From: Thermoplasmata archaeon
GTDB lineage: Archaea > Thermoplasmatota > E2 > JACPAO01 > JAHFTW01
Direction: 5' to 3'
Assembly: GCA_023269235.1 (NCBI GenBank)
Contig: JAHFTW010000005.1
Location: forward strand, 1-59,526
DNA length: 59,526 nucleotides
Shown: piece by piece, positions 50,966 to 58,399 of the stretch
Numbering within the stretch: position 1 is the first letter of the stretch
How the letters are laid out: the number at the start of each line of letters is the position of its first letter
The notes under the pieces: generated by a model
What the model saw: only the letters and a program-made list of their open reading frames with translations
Told to the model about the DNA's origin: nothing
The model's database searches: none
Translations under genes and position numbers: made by a program

Positions 50966-52497
50966 CTCCGGACAAGGGCCAGGATGCTGACGACGACGAC
51001 GGTGAGGGCCGCCCCGGTGGACTCGGCGACGTAGCCGACGTCGCCGGTGATCTTCTCGAGCGGCGACTTGGTCCCCGTGCCGCTGGAGGCGACCGGGACG
51101 CTGTTGGGGTCGTTCGGGTCGCTTCCGGCAGAAATCTCGGTGCCGTCGGGGACGCCGTCCTTGTCCGTGTCGGCCTTGGTCGGGTCGGTGCCGTGCAGGT
51201 ACTCGCAACGGTTGTTGCAACCGTCGCCGTCCGGGTCGCCGACGCCGTTCTGGGCGGTGATGTTGCCAAAGTACTGCTTCTCCCAGTAGTCAGGAAGGCA
51301 GTCGCCGTCGGCGTCCACCTTGTTCGTCTCGCCGGTCTTGAACGTGCAACTGCTGGGCGGGGCGCTGTTCGGGTCGTTCGGGTCGGTCCCGTTCAGGTAC
51401 TCGCAGGCGTTGTTGCAGCCATCCCCGTCGGGGTCGTCGGTGGGCTTGGCGATGGTCTCGTTGCCGAAGAACTTCTTCTCCCAGTAGTTCGGGAGGCAGT
51501 CGCCGTCGCGGTCGGCCTTCGAGGTGGCCGTCTCGTTGGCGCGGTACTGGCACGCCGGGTTGCCGTTGGGGAAGTCGTTGCCAGGGGTGCCGGGCTTGCT
51601 CGAGGCCTTCGTGGGGTCGGTGCCGGCGATGTATTCTTGGTAGTTGGTGAAGCCGTCGCCGTCGGGGTCGGCGGTCGGGTTGGCGACCGTCTTGTTGCCG
51701 AAGTACTGCTGTTCCCAATAGTTGGGCAGGCAGTCGCCGTCGTCGTCGGCCCTCGAGGTGGCGGTCTCGTTGGCGCGGTAAGGGGTGCCCTTGGTGGCGC
51801 AGTCGGGGTTGCCGTTAGGGAAGCCGGTCGAGTTGCCGCCGGCCCCGCCGGCGCCCGAGAACGGGAACGGAACCGTGCCAGTTCCCGTGTTGGGTGCGCG
51901 GTCCGTGATTACGTAGACCACGCCCTGCGAGACGGGGAACCCGGACGCGGTGCCAACCAGGTCCGTGAGCGGCGTAGCCGCGGTGGGGTTGCCCACATCG
52001 GCCTTCAGGATGTTCAACGTGATCACCGAGGCCGCGGCGGTGCCGGATTTTGCGACCCCTCCAAAGCTGAGAGCGCCGTCCAAAGGGGCTGCGGCGGGAA
52101 CGGGGGGGCCATTGATGAGCCCGTTCAAGTGCGCCGAGGCGGTGAAATCCGTTCCGCCCACCTTGAACGCGACCGTCCAAGTATAGGCCGTTCCCAGCGT
52201 CGAGGGAGCGGCGGTGCCCGTGACGAGCAAGTGGATCGCGAAGGCGGTGGACGTCTCGCCATCCACCCAAACCGCGCGCAGGTCCGCATTCGTAAAACAC
52301 CCGCTGGTGACGGGCGGCTGGGTCCCGGCGATGCTGCAGGGGGTGATGGGGGTCGCAACCGTGTTGACGGTCACGATTTGGTCGTTGGCCGCGTCCGCAA
52401 TCTCAGGGACTTCCTGCGTTCCAGCCTGGACGGCCATGGCCCCCAGAAGGATGGAGGCAAGAAGGAAGCTCGTCAGCAGGAAGGCCAAGCCACGCAT
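50953..52497 (-). CDS. Surface protein with calcium-binding thrombospondin-3-like repeats
   Basis: 514 residues. Signal peptide FLLTSFLLASILLGAMAVQA, an N-terminal beta domain of about 200 residues, then four repeats of the type DxDGDCLPxYWExxYFGN plus DPDGDGxxNxxEYxxGTDP, ending with TDKDGVPDGTEISAGSDPND. The Asp-rich loops are calcium-binding sites. A C-terminal transmembrane helix (ALTVVVVSILALVRRWAL) anchors it. TATA-like sequence about 40 bp upstream. Probably an extracellular adhesion or scaffold protein. Confidence 0.82.
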   Translation of the reverse strand: MRGLAFLLTSFLLASILLGAMAVQAGTQEVPEIADAANDQIVTVNTVATPITPCSIAGTQPPVTSGCFTNADLRAVWVDGETSTAFAIHLLVTGTAAPSTLGTAYTWTVAFKVGGTDFTASAHLNGLINGPPVPAAAPLDGALSFGGVAKSGTAAASVITLNILKADVGNPTAATPLTDLVGTASGFPVSQGVVYVITDRAPNTGTGTVPFPFSGAGGAGGNSTGFPNGNPDCATKGTPYRANETATSRADDDGDCLPNYWEQQYFGNKTVANPTADPDGDGFTNYQEYIAGTDPTKASSKPGTPGNDFPNGNPACQYRANETATSKADRDGDCLPNYWEKKFFGNETIAKPTDDPDGDGCNNACEYLNGTDPNDPNSAPPSSCTFKTGETNKVDADGDCLPDYWEKQYFGNITAQNGVGDPDGDGCNNRCEYLHGTDPTKADTDKDGVPDGTEISAGSDPNDPNSVPVASSGTGTKSPLEKITGDVGYVAESTGAALTVVVVSILALVRRWAL

Positions 52498-52568
52498 ACG
52501 CTATCGATTGGCCCTACACCCTATTTGAATAAGAAGGTTGATGGAGCGTTTCCGGGCTGTTCCTCAAG

Positions 52569-53474
52569 TCACCTGAACCGGCCCTCGCGCCCCTCACGGC
52601 GGCGCCCCCCGAGCGCCAGCGCGGCCAGAACCACCACGACTGCCCCCGCCGGCAGTCCCGGGGTCTTCTTGCCTTGCGTCGTGGACCCAGACCCGCTGGC
52701 CGTGCTGTTGCTCGACGGCTTGGAGGTCGCCGCCGCTTTGGTCGCAGAGGCGGAAGCCGACTGCGACGCGGTGGCGCTGGTGCTCGGCGCCGACGTGGCG
52801 TTGCCTGCGGTCTTGGTGGCGTTGCCTGCCGCGGCTGTAGCGTTGCCGGCGGCCGTGGCGTTGCCTGACGCGGTAGCGCCCATCGTAAAGGAGTAGTCGG
52901 TCCCGAACGCCGCGCCATCGGGGGCACGGTCGATGAACGACACGGCCGGCGTCTTCACGATGGAAGTCAGGAACAGTTTCGTCATGGAAGCGCCAATCGC
53001 GGGCAGGCCGATGGCCGAACGAGGCACCGTGATTGTCATGACGGTCTCAACGAACTCCGCCTTGCTCGCGACCCCGCGCGGTGTGACCGCGCCGGAACCG
53101 GGCACTCCGGTGTTCTGCTGATTCGCCGGCTCGGTGTGAAGGCCCGCAACGTAGTCTGCCGCGCCAATGGTGAAATGGAAGTCGTAGTCCCCCGTCCCGT
53201 AGGCGTTCGGGTTGTTGGCCGAATCAATGGAAAGAACCAATTCCGTGTCCGACGCTTCGGTTACCCACCCTGCGATGAGGTTGGCAAATGCTGGAGCCGC
53301 ATTGCACCCGACGGGCGCGGGCCCGCACGCAGGTTGCCCGCCACTCGTCGTGACATCCTCCTTCGAATCCGTGATTTCGGGCGCCGCGGCCGTCCCCGCC
53401 ATGGCCGAAGACGCAAGAGAAACGAGCAAGAGGCTCGTGAGCAGGACTTCGCGAAGGACGGATTTGGCCCGCAT
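52569..53474 (-). CDS. Secreted/surface protein with Ser/Thr/Ala-rich stalk
   Basis: About 301 residues from the ATG at 53474. Signal peptide REVLLTSLLLVSLASSAMAG, a beta domain of about 170 residues resembling the N-terminal domain of the neighbouring repeat protein (both have an ...FIDRAPDG / ITDRAPN block), a low-complexity GNATAAAGNAT/Ser-rich stalk with Asn-x-Thr glycosylation sites, and a C-terminal PGF-like anchor (PGLPAGAVVVVLAALALG then Arg-rich). TTTTTAT at about 53507-53513 is a promoter candidate. Confidence 0.78.
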   Translation of the reverse strand: MRAKSVLREVLLTSLLLVSLASSAMAGTAAAPEITDSKEDVTTSGGQPACGPAPVGCNAAPAFANLIAGWVTEASDTELVLSIDSANNPNAYGTGDYDFHFTIGAADYVAGLHTEPANQQNTGVPGSGAVTPRGVASKAEFVETVMTITVPRSAIGLPAIGASMTKLFLTSIVKTPAVSFIDRAPDGAAFGTDYSFTMGATASGNATAAGNATAAAGNATKTAGNATSAPSTSATASQSASASATKAAATSKPSSNSTASGSGSTTQGKKTPGLPAGAVVVVLAALALGGRRREGREGRFR

Positions 53475-53620
53475 GGACAACCATGCCTTGACCTCCGCGA
53501 CACCATAAAAAGTAAGCGCCCCTGTGACGGGATGCCGAGGGGGGTGCGTCAGGATTCCGCGGGCGCCGCGGTCTCCAAAGAGGCGGTTGAGCGTCCGGGC
53601 CGCTCGCGGCCCGGAGCAAG

Positions 53621-55117
53621 TCAAGCCTCTTCGGTGCCATCGTCCCCGAAGAGCCTGGACACGAGCCAGTCCGCGTCGAACGGCTTGAGGTCCGGGTAGT
53701 TCTGCCCGACGCCCACGAACAGGAGCGGCTTGTTGATGGTGTAGGCAACGGAGAGCGCGGCGCCGCCCTTGGCGTCGACGTCGACCTTCGTGAGGATGAC
53801 TCCGCCGATGTCCACGATTTCGTCGAACTTGCGCGCCTGCTCGACGGCATCGTTTCCGGCAAGCGAGTCGCCGACGAAGACGACCAGGTCCGGGTTGGCG
53901 ACGCGGCGGACCTTGTCCATCTCGTCCATGAGGGCGCGGTTGTTCTGCATGCGGCCCGCGGTGTCGAGGAGGACGACGGCCTTGTTGCGCGCCTTGGCGT
54001 GCTCGATGGCGTCGAACGCGACGGCGGCGGGGTCGCCGCCCGCCTTGTGCTGGATGACGGTGACGCCGAGGCGCTCGCCGTGCAGGGCCAGCTGCTCGAT
54101 GGCGCCGGCTCGGAAGGTGTCGCCGGCCGCCATGCAGACGGAGAGGCCCTGTTCCTTGAGGCGCCAGGCGATGCGGCCGATGCTGGTGGTCTTGCCGGTG
54201 CCGTTGACGCCGACGAACATGATGACGACGGGCTTCTTGCCTGCGGCCATCTTGGCGCGCACGAAGGCGTCGAAGTCCATCGGGTTCACCGACAGCACGC
54301 GCTTGATGGCGGTGCGCAGGACCTTCTCGACGATCTCCTCCGGCTTTCCGCCGATGGTGAGGGACAGGAGCTGCTCGCGCACGGACTTCTTGATGGCCTC
54401 GACGACGGGGAGCGCCACGTCGGACTCCAGGAGGCCGACCTCGAGGTCCCACAGGATGTCGTCGAGGACCGACTCGTTGATGGTGAAGCGGGCGGCGGGC
54501 GCCTCCTTGGCGACGACCTGCTCGACCTCGCGCTGGACCTGGACCGACTGCTGCAGCTCGGCGAGCAGACGGGCCTCGATCTCGGATTCGCTCAGGAGCT
54601 TCTTGCCGGGTTGTGGCGCGGGTTGCGGCTTCGGGGCCGGAGCGGGGGTGACCGGCTTTGGCGCGGGCGGAGGGGCCTGCTGCGGAGGCGGGGTTGGCGT
54701 GGCGTGCCGGGCCGACTCGACCTCGACGGGGCGCTCTACGGTCGCGGGCTCTGGAACGGCATGGCTCGCCGGCTCCGAGCGCATGGGCACGACCGGGGAA
54801 GGGGGCGGCGCGGGAGCTTGCGGAGGCGCCTCGACCTCTGTCGGGCGCGTCGCAGGAGGCGCGACAGGCAGCTCATGGTGCGCCGGGACGGGTGAGGCGG
54901 GCGCCGGGACGACGGGCGTTGGGGCGGGCGGCGGAGCGGTGGTCGGGGGAAGCCCCGAGGGGGCCGGCGGCGTGGTCGCGGCAGGCTTCGGCTGCTCCTT
55001 GGCGACAGCGGCCTGCAGCTCCTTCTCTAGTTGGTCGCCGAGCTCCTTCTCCAGCTCGTCCTCGAGCTTCTTGCTGACGCCCTTCAGCTTTCCACGCAGG
55101 GAGTCGAAGAGGCCCAC
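53621..55117 (-). CDS. ftsY: Signal recognition particle receptor FtsY
   Basis: 498 residues. SRP-type GTPase that docks ribosome-nascent-chain/SRP complexes at the membrane. GTPase motifs: G1 FVGVNGTGKTTSIGRIAW, GDTFRAGAIEQL, G3 LLDTAGRMQNN, G4 TKVDVDAKGGAALS. The N-domain helices are about 200-270. Residues 45-190 are an unusual Pro/Ala/Glu-rich linker between a short amphipathic acidic N-terminus and the N-domain, making it longer than most archaeal FtsY. Last gene of the rps19e operon, with tRNA-Gly just upstream. Confidence 0.95.
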   Translation of the reverse strand: MGLFDSLRGKLKGVSKKLEDELEKELGDQLEKELQAAVAKEQPKPAATTPPAPSGLPPTTAPPPAPTPVVPAPASPVPAHHELPVAPPATRPTEVEAPPQAPAPPPSPVVPMRSEPASHAVPEPATVERPVEVESARHATPTPPPQQAPPPAPKPVTPAPAPKPQPAPQPGKKLLSESEIEARLLAELQQSVQVQREVEQVVAKEAPAARFTINESVLDDILWDLEVGLLESDVALPVVEAIKKSVREQLLSLTIGGKPEEIVEKVLRTAIKRVLSVNPMDFDAFVRAKMAAGKKPVVIMFVGVNGTGKTTSIGRIAWRLKEQGLSVCMAAGDTFRAGAIEQLALHGERLGVTVIQHKAGGDPAAVAFDAIEHAKARNKAVVLLDTAGRMQNNRALMDEMDKVRRVANPDLVVFVGDSLAGNDAVEQARKFDEIVDIGGVILTKVDVDAKGGAALSVAYTINKPLLFVGVGQNYPDLKPFDADWLVSRLFGDDGTEEA

Positions 55118-55192
55118 GGGGCGCGCGACGGAAGGGCGCTACAAGAGGGTTCAGGTGAGGCCCGGTGCACGATGCAGGATGTTGCCCCTGGA

Positions 55193-55263
55193 TGCGCCTG
55201 ACGGGAATCGAACCCGTGCAGGGAGCTTGGGAAGCTCCAGTCATGCCATTAGACCACAGGCGC
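55193..55263 (-). tRNA. tRNA-Gly (anticodon CCC)
   Basis: A 71-nt cloverleaf on the minus strand: acceptor GCGCCTG/CAGGCGC, anticodon stem GGAGC/GCTCC with loop TTCCCAA (anticodon CCC), T-arm GTTCGATTC, discriminator A, no encoded CCA. It begins one base after the pfdA stop codon and lies 76 bp upstream of ftsY, so it seems embedded in the protein operon. Confidence 0.92.
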
Positions 55264-55264
55264 T

Positions 55265-55678
55265 TTAGGTCGAAGAAAGGGAACCGAGGTGTTCGTTGAT
55301 GGCCGCGGCGGTCTCGGTGAGGCGCGTGGCCTCCTCGTTCGCGGCGGCGAACTGGGACTGGATGGACTTGAGGCGTTGCTCGAGCGCGGCCGCGACGTCG
55401 GCGGCCTTGCCGTCGGTGGAGTAGCCGGCCCCGATGGGGAGCAGGACGCTCTGGCCGGCGTCGAGGGTGGCGCGCACGTGGACGCCGCCGCCGATGGGGA
55501 GCAGCATCTCCTGCCGACCGGAGGACTCGGCGAGGTGGCGCACGGTGGCGAGGGCCTGCTGCGACTCCATGAGCGCCTGCTCGAGGGCCTGGAGCTGGCG
55601 GTCCACGCGGGCGAGTTGGCGCTGCACAAGGTCGAACTGCGCCATGAGCTGGTCAGGGCTGGCGGCGGCGTCGGCCAT
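55265..55678 (-). CDS. pfdA: Prefoldin subunit alpha
   Basis: 137 residues; jellyfish-shaped ATP-independent chaperone with the beta subunit. N-terminal coiled coil (QLMAQFDLVQRQLARVDRQL), central beta hairpins with MLLPIGGGVHVRATL and SVLLPIGAGYSTD, and a C-terminal coiled coil. Follows aif6 by 5 bp, its normal archaeal place, but the ribosomal protein LX gene that often sits between them is missing. The tRNA-Gly starts right after the stop. Confidence 0.92.
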   Translation of the reverse strand: MADAAASPDQLMAQFDLVQRQLARVDRQLQALEQALMESQQALATVRHLAESSGRQEMLLPIGGGVHVRATLDAGQSVLLPIGAGYSTDGKAADVAAALEQRLKSIQSQFAAANEEATRLTETAAAINEHLGSLSST

Positions 55679-55683
55679 GGTGC

Positions 55684-56352
55684 TCAGACTCCGATGCCGA
55701 GCGCCTCGTCAATGCGTCCGAGCTCGATGCCGGTCGTCTTGGAACCGACGGCGGCGCCGTTCTGGTTGGCCGCGATGCCGGCGCCGACCAGGCCGTGGCC
55801 GTGGTTGACGGTCCCGATGCGGGCCGGGACGCCGAGGGCCTTCTTGACGAAGGCGAGGTCGGTCTCGGAGGAGAGCGGGTGGACGAGGACGCCCTTGTTC
55901 GTCGCGAAGCCGGCGGTGCCCACAGTGGGCAGGCCCGCGATGGCGGCGCGCTCGACGGGGACGTTAAGGGTCTGCTCCACCATCTTCATCGCCTTGGCGC
56001 TCAAGTCCGGGTGGACGAGGGCGCCGAGGTCGTTGACGAGGATGTTGTTGCCGGCCGCGTTGAGGCGGCTCGACTCCAGGCGGGCGACGGCGAGGCCGGC
56101 GTCCTTGAACACCTTCATCTCGCGGTCGGTGGCGAAGTCGGCCACGACGGCGCCGAACTTGTTGGCCGCCACGAGGGAGCCGACGAGCTCGGAGCCGCCG
56201 ATGGAGGCGGTGATGGCCTTGAGGCCGACGGCGTCCTCGATGTCGCGGATGTTCTCTGGCGTCAGCCCGAGGGGCGTGAACAGGTGCCGGCTCGTCGCGC
56301 GCGCGTAGACCCCGACGTTGGGGTTGCCGAACGGTTCGAGGCGCTTGAACAC
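55684..56352 (-). CDS. eif6: Translation initiation factor 6 (aIF6)
   Basis: 222 residues; binds the large subunit and prevents joining with the small subunit. The fivefold pseudo-repeat is visible: NPNVGVYARATSRHLFTPLG at the start, then ELVGSLVAANKFGAVVADFA, NNILVNDLGALVHPDLSAKA, TAGFATNKGVLVHPLSSETD and GAGIAANQNGAAVGSKTTGI, each ending in the turn of one blade. Lies between rpl31e and pfdA in the conserved operon. Confidence 0.95.
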   Translation of the reverse strand: MFKRLEPFGNPNVGVYARATSRHLFTPLGLTPENIRDIEDAVGLKAITASIGGSELVGSLVAANKFGAVVADFATDREMKVFKDAGLAVARLESSRLNAAGNNILVNDLGALVHPDLSAKAMKMVEQTLNVPVERAAIAGLPTVGTAGFATNKGVLVHPLSSETDLAFVKKALGVPARIGTVNHGHGLVGAGIAANQNGAAVGSKTTGIELGRIDEALGIGV

Positions 56353-56382
56353 GAGATCACCGGACGGGGAGGGGCGGACGGC

Positions 56383-57045
56383 CTACTCGGCCTTCTTGCC
56401 CTTGGCCTTGTCCGCCTCGAGGGCAGGCTGGGCCTTGACGTCGGCGACCTCGGTCTTGCCGTCGAGGATGGCCTTGGCGTCCGCGATCCAGCCCTTGGCC
56501 TTGTCCACGGTGGACCCGGAGGCCTCCGTGACCTGGGCGGGGTCGGCGTGGGCGAGGTCGTGGAGGGTGGCGATGCCCGCCTTCTCCAGCTTCTCGGCGG
56601 TGGCGGGGCCGACGCCCTTGACATCCGTCGTGGGGCGCTCGTCCTTGTCGCCGTGGCTGTGGCCGTGCTCGCCGTCCTCGTCGCCTTCCTCGGCGGCCTC
56701 GGGGGCCTTGAGGATGGTCTTGGCGGCGGCCTTCTCGCGGCGGTCCTTGATGGTGCTGCGGATGGAGCCGGAGGTGGCGGCCTCGGGGAGCGTGACCTCG
56801 ACGACGCCGTCGCTGAAGCGGGTGGCGCGGACGCGGATGCGGCTCGGGATGGTGAACTTGCCCCGGGACCAGAGGGACTCATTGACGGAGGCGTCCATCC
56901 AGATGGAGTCGGACTTCATGTGCTGGGCCAGGAAGCGCTTGACGTCGCGGATGGCGAGGTCGGCGCGGCGGCTGCGCACGAGGTCCTTGGTCTTGCGGAG
57001 AGGGATGGTGTAGATGCGCTCGAGCTCGGTGGTGGTGTCAGCCAT
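56383..57045 (-). CDS. rpl31e: Ribosomal protein L31e with C-terminal helix-hairpin-helix extension
   Basis: 220 residues. Residues about 1-90 are L31e: LERIYTIPLRKTKDLVRSRR, KRFLAQHMKSDSIWMDASVN, and RIRVRATRFSDGVVEVTLP. Normal archaeal L31e is about 90 residues. Here a charged His/Asp/Glu linker (GEHGHSHGDKDE) and a helix-hairpin-helix domain follow (TTDVKGVGPATAEKLEKAGI, ATLHDLAHADPAQVTEAS), ending in a Lys/Ala tail. The extension resembles the RadA-type double-psi or HhH_5 unit used for nucleic-acid binding. 12 bp after rpl39e. A fusion of a ribosomal protein with a nucleic-acid-binding module. Confidence 0.9.
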   Translation of the reverse strand: MADTTTELERIYTIPLRKTKDLVRSRRADLAIRDVKRFLAQHMKSDSIWMDASVNESLWSRGKFTIPSRIRVRATRFSDGVVEVTLPEAATSGSIRSTIKDRREKAAAKTILKAPEAAEEGDEDGEHGHSHGDKDERPTTDVKGVGPATAEKLEKAGIATLHDLAHADPAQVTEASGSTVDKAKGWIADAKAILDGKTEVADVKAQPALEADKAKGKKAE

Positions 57046-57057
57046 AAGAAACACTCC

Positions 57058-57213
57058 TTACATCTTCAGGTGGCTCTTGCGCCAGCTGCGGCGGTGGGGG
57101 TGGCTGGTGAAGCGCTGGCTGGTGCGGATCATGATCCAGGCCGGCACACGGCGGTTCGATTTCTCCGCCGCGAGGAGGCGGAGTTTCTTTGCGAGGGGCT
57201 TCTTGCTGGCCAT
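57058..57213 (-). CDS. rpl39e: Ribosomal protein L39e
   Basis: A 51-residue, very basic protein: MASKKPLAKKLRLLAAEKSN, then RRVPAWIMIRTSQRFTSHPH and RRSWRKSHLKM. The RVPAWIMxRT core and Arg/Lys-rich ends are diagnostic for L39e, which lines the polypeptide exit tunnel. Lies in its usual place between PDCD5 and rpl31e. Confidence 0.93.
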   Translation of the reverse strand: MASKKPLAKKLRLLAAEKSNRRVPAWIMIRTSQRFTSHPHRRSWRKSHLKM

Positions 57214-57248
57214 CTTGTTCACTTCCCCTTGCGGGGCCCAACTTCACT

Positions 57249-57599
57249 TCACTTGCGCGTGATCTTGATGTCGCGGTCCGGCGGCGAGAGGGCGGTGAGG
57301 ATCTTCTTGAGGTCCTCGTCGCCCACGCGCCGCGCGAGTCGGCCGGCTTGGACCAGGCCCGCGAGTTGCCTCGTGACCTCGGTCGCCAAGTCGGGGCGAC
57401 TCATGCGGATGCGCTGGAGACGCTCTCGCGCCTCCGGTTCCAGGACCTGTTGCAGGAGGCGCTCGATCGCGGCCTCCTCGGATGCGGCCTGTTGGGCCGC
57501 AGCCTGCGCCTGCGCCGCCGGGTCCTGGCCGGTGGCGCGGGCCTGCTGGGCCTGGAGTTCAGCCAGCCGTCTCCGGCGGGCCGCCTCCAGGTCGTCCAT
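57249..57599 (-). CDS. PDCD5-related DNA-binding protein
   Basis: 116 residues. Typical features: long charged N-terminal helix (DDLEAARRRRLAELQAQQAR), core AIERLLQQVLEPEARERLQR then IRMSRPDLATEVTRQLAGLV, and the conserved ending LKKILTALSPPDRDIKITRK. Archaeal members lie in the rps19e operon, as here (8 bp after rps19e). Associates with DNA and possibly the ribosome; exact role uncertain. Confidence 0.93.
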   Translation of the reverse strand: MDDLEAARRRRLAELQAQQARATGQDPAAQAQAAAQQAASEEAAIERLLQQVLEPEARERLQRIRMSRPDLATEVTRQLAGLVQAGRLARRVGDEDLKKILTALSPPDRDIKITRK

Positions 57600-57607
57600 G
57601 CTTCCCC

Positions 57608-58060
57608 CTAGTACTTCTTGAGCTCAGGGACCGCCTTCTGGACGACGGCGCGCACGGTGTGGGCGGCGTTGTCCATGAGGCTGCGTCCCTCGGCCGTCAC
57701 GACGCGGCCCTGGGCCTGCACGGTCTGGACCAGACCGGCGGCCTCGAGCTGCTGCAGTGCGGTGCGGGCGATCGAGCCCGAGCCCTTGACAGCGTGGTTG
57801 GGGCGGTTGCCGCGGTCGCGGAATCCACCGAAGTGGGCGCGCAGCGTCTCCGTCCCGACCGGGCCTTCCGTGTACACCTTGCGGAGCACGGCGGCGACCC
57901 GGGTGTGCCACCAGTCGTCCTGCACCGGAGGCTTCTCGGTGTGGATGCCGGTCTTGACGAACGGCGCCCACTCCGGAGCCTGGATCTCCTTGACCTCGGT
58001 CAGCTTTTTGGCTGCCTCGGAAATCAAGGCGGTTGCGGGGACATCATAAACGGTGGTCAT
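57608..58060 (-). CDS. rps19e: 30S ribosomal protein S19e
   Basis: 150 residues: MTTVYDVPATALISEAAKKL, then QAPEWAPFVKTGIHTEKPPV, DDWWHTRVAAVLRKVYTEGP and HFGGFRDRGNRPNHAVKGSG, all signature segments of S19e. ATG at 58060 is the family start. First gene of its operon, with a strong TATA-type promoter 40 bp upstream. Confidence 0.95.
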   Translation of the reverse strand: MTTVYDVPATALISEAAKKLTEVKEIQAPEWAPFVKTGIHTEKPPVQDDWWHTRVAAVLRKVYTEGPVGTETLRAHFGGFRDRGNRPNHAVKGSGSIARTALQQLEAAGLVQTVQAQGRVVTAEGRSLMDNAAHTVRAVVQKAVPELKKY

Positions 58061-58079
58061 TCCACAATTCTCCCAGGGG

Positions 58080-58110
58080 GCAAACTTCGCCGAAGAGGGG
58101 GGGGTATAAA
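58080..58110 (-). promoter_or_regulatory. rps19e operon promoter with extended conserved block
   Basis: On the minus strand TTTATAC (plus GTATAAA at 58104-58110) is followed by eight C and the block whose plus-strand form begins GCAAACTTCGCC. Start of transcription is expected near 58081, about 20 nt before the ATG. The 31 nt differ at only two positions from the rpoH promoter block at 17928-17958. Confidence 0.75.
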
Positions 58111-58362
58111 CCTGTTTGGGGACCGGCCTCCTGGAGTGAAACCGGGGTGAGGCGCGTGTCCGTTCCCCGCTCTCGGCCTGTCCGCGTCCGCCGCCGGGCG
58201 CGGCCGGGTGTGCAAGGCGGCTGGGGCCCCAAGTCATGGGTCGGGGCGTTTGGCTGGCGTGCGTGTTTTGGGGCAAACCGGACTGATTTTCTGGGGGGGG
58301 GGGGGAAAACGGGATTTCCGGGCTTTGCGTTCCACGGTTTCTATAAAAACCGCGGGCGACGC
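58111..58362. other. Intergenic region with a 13-G homopolymer
   Basis: No gene is evident. A run of 13 G at 58293-58305 (next to AAAACGGG) is striking, and CTATAAAAAC at 58341-58350 is a possible upstream TATA box for the globin/PAS gene. The G-run could cause replication or sequencing slippage. Confidence 0.5.
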
Positions 58363-58370
58363 GTATAAGG
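58363..58370 (+). promoter_or_regulatory. TATA box of the globin/PAS sensor gene
   Basis: GTATAAGG at 58363-58370, about 30 bp upstream of the ATG at 58400, giving a leader of only a few nucleotides. This is the nearer of two TATA-like sequences. Confidence 0.5.
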
Positions 58371-58399
58371 TCCGCTGGCGCCATTGATTCGTGGTTCTC

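Noticed and set aside
52569-54452. A single 627-residue protein spanning two genes
   Set aside because: The N-terminal 326 codons are the shadow of ftsY in another frame. The real protein begins at the ATG at 53474 with a signal peptide.
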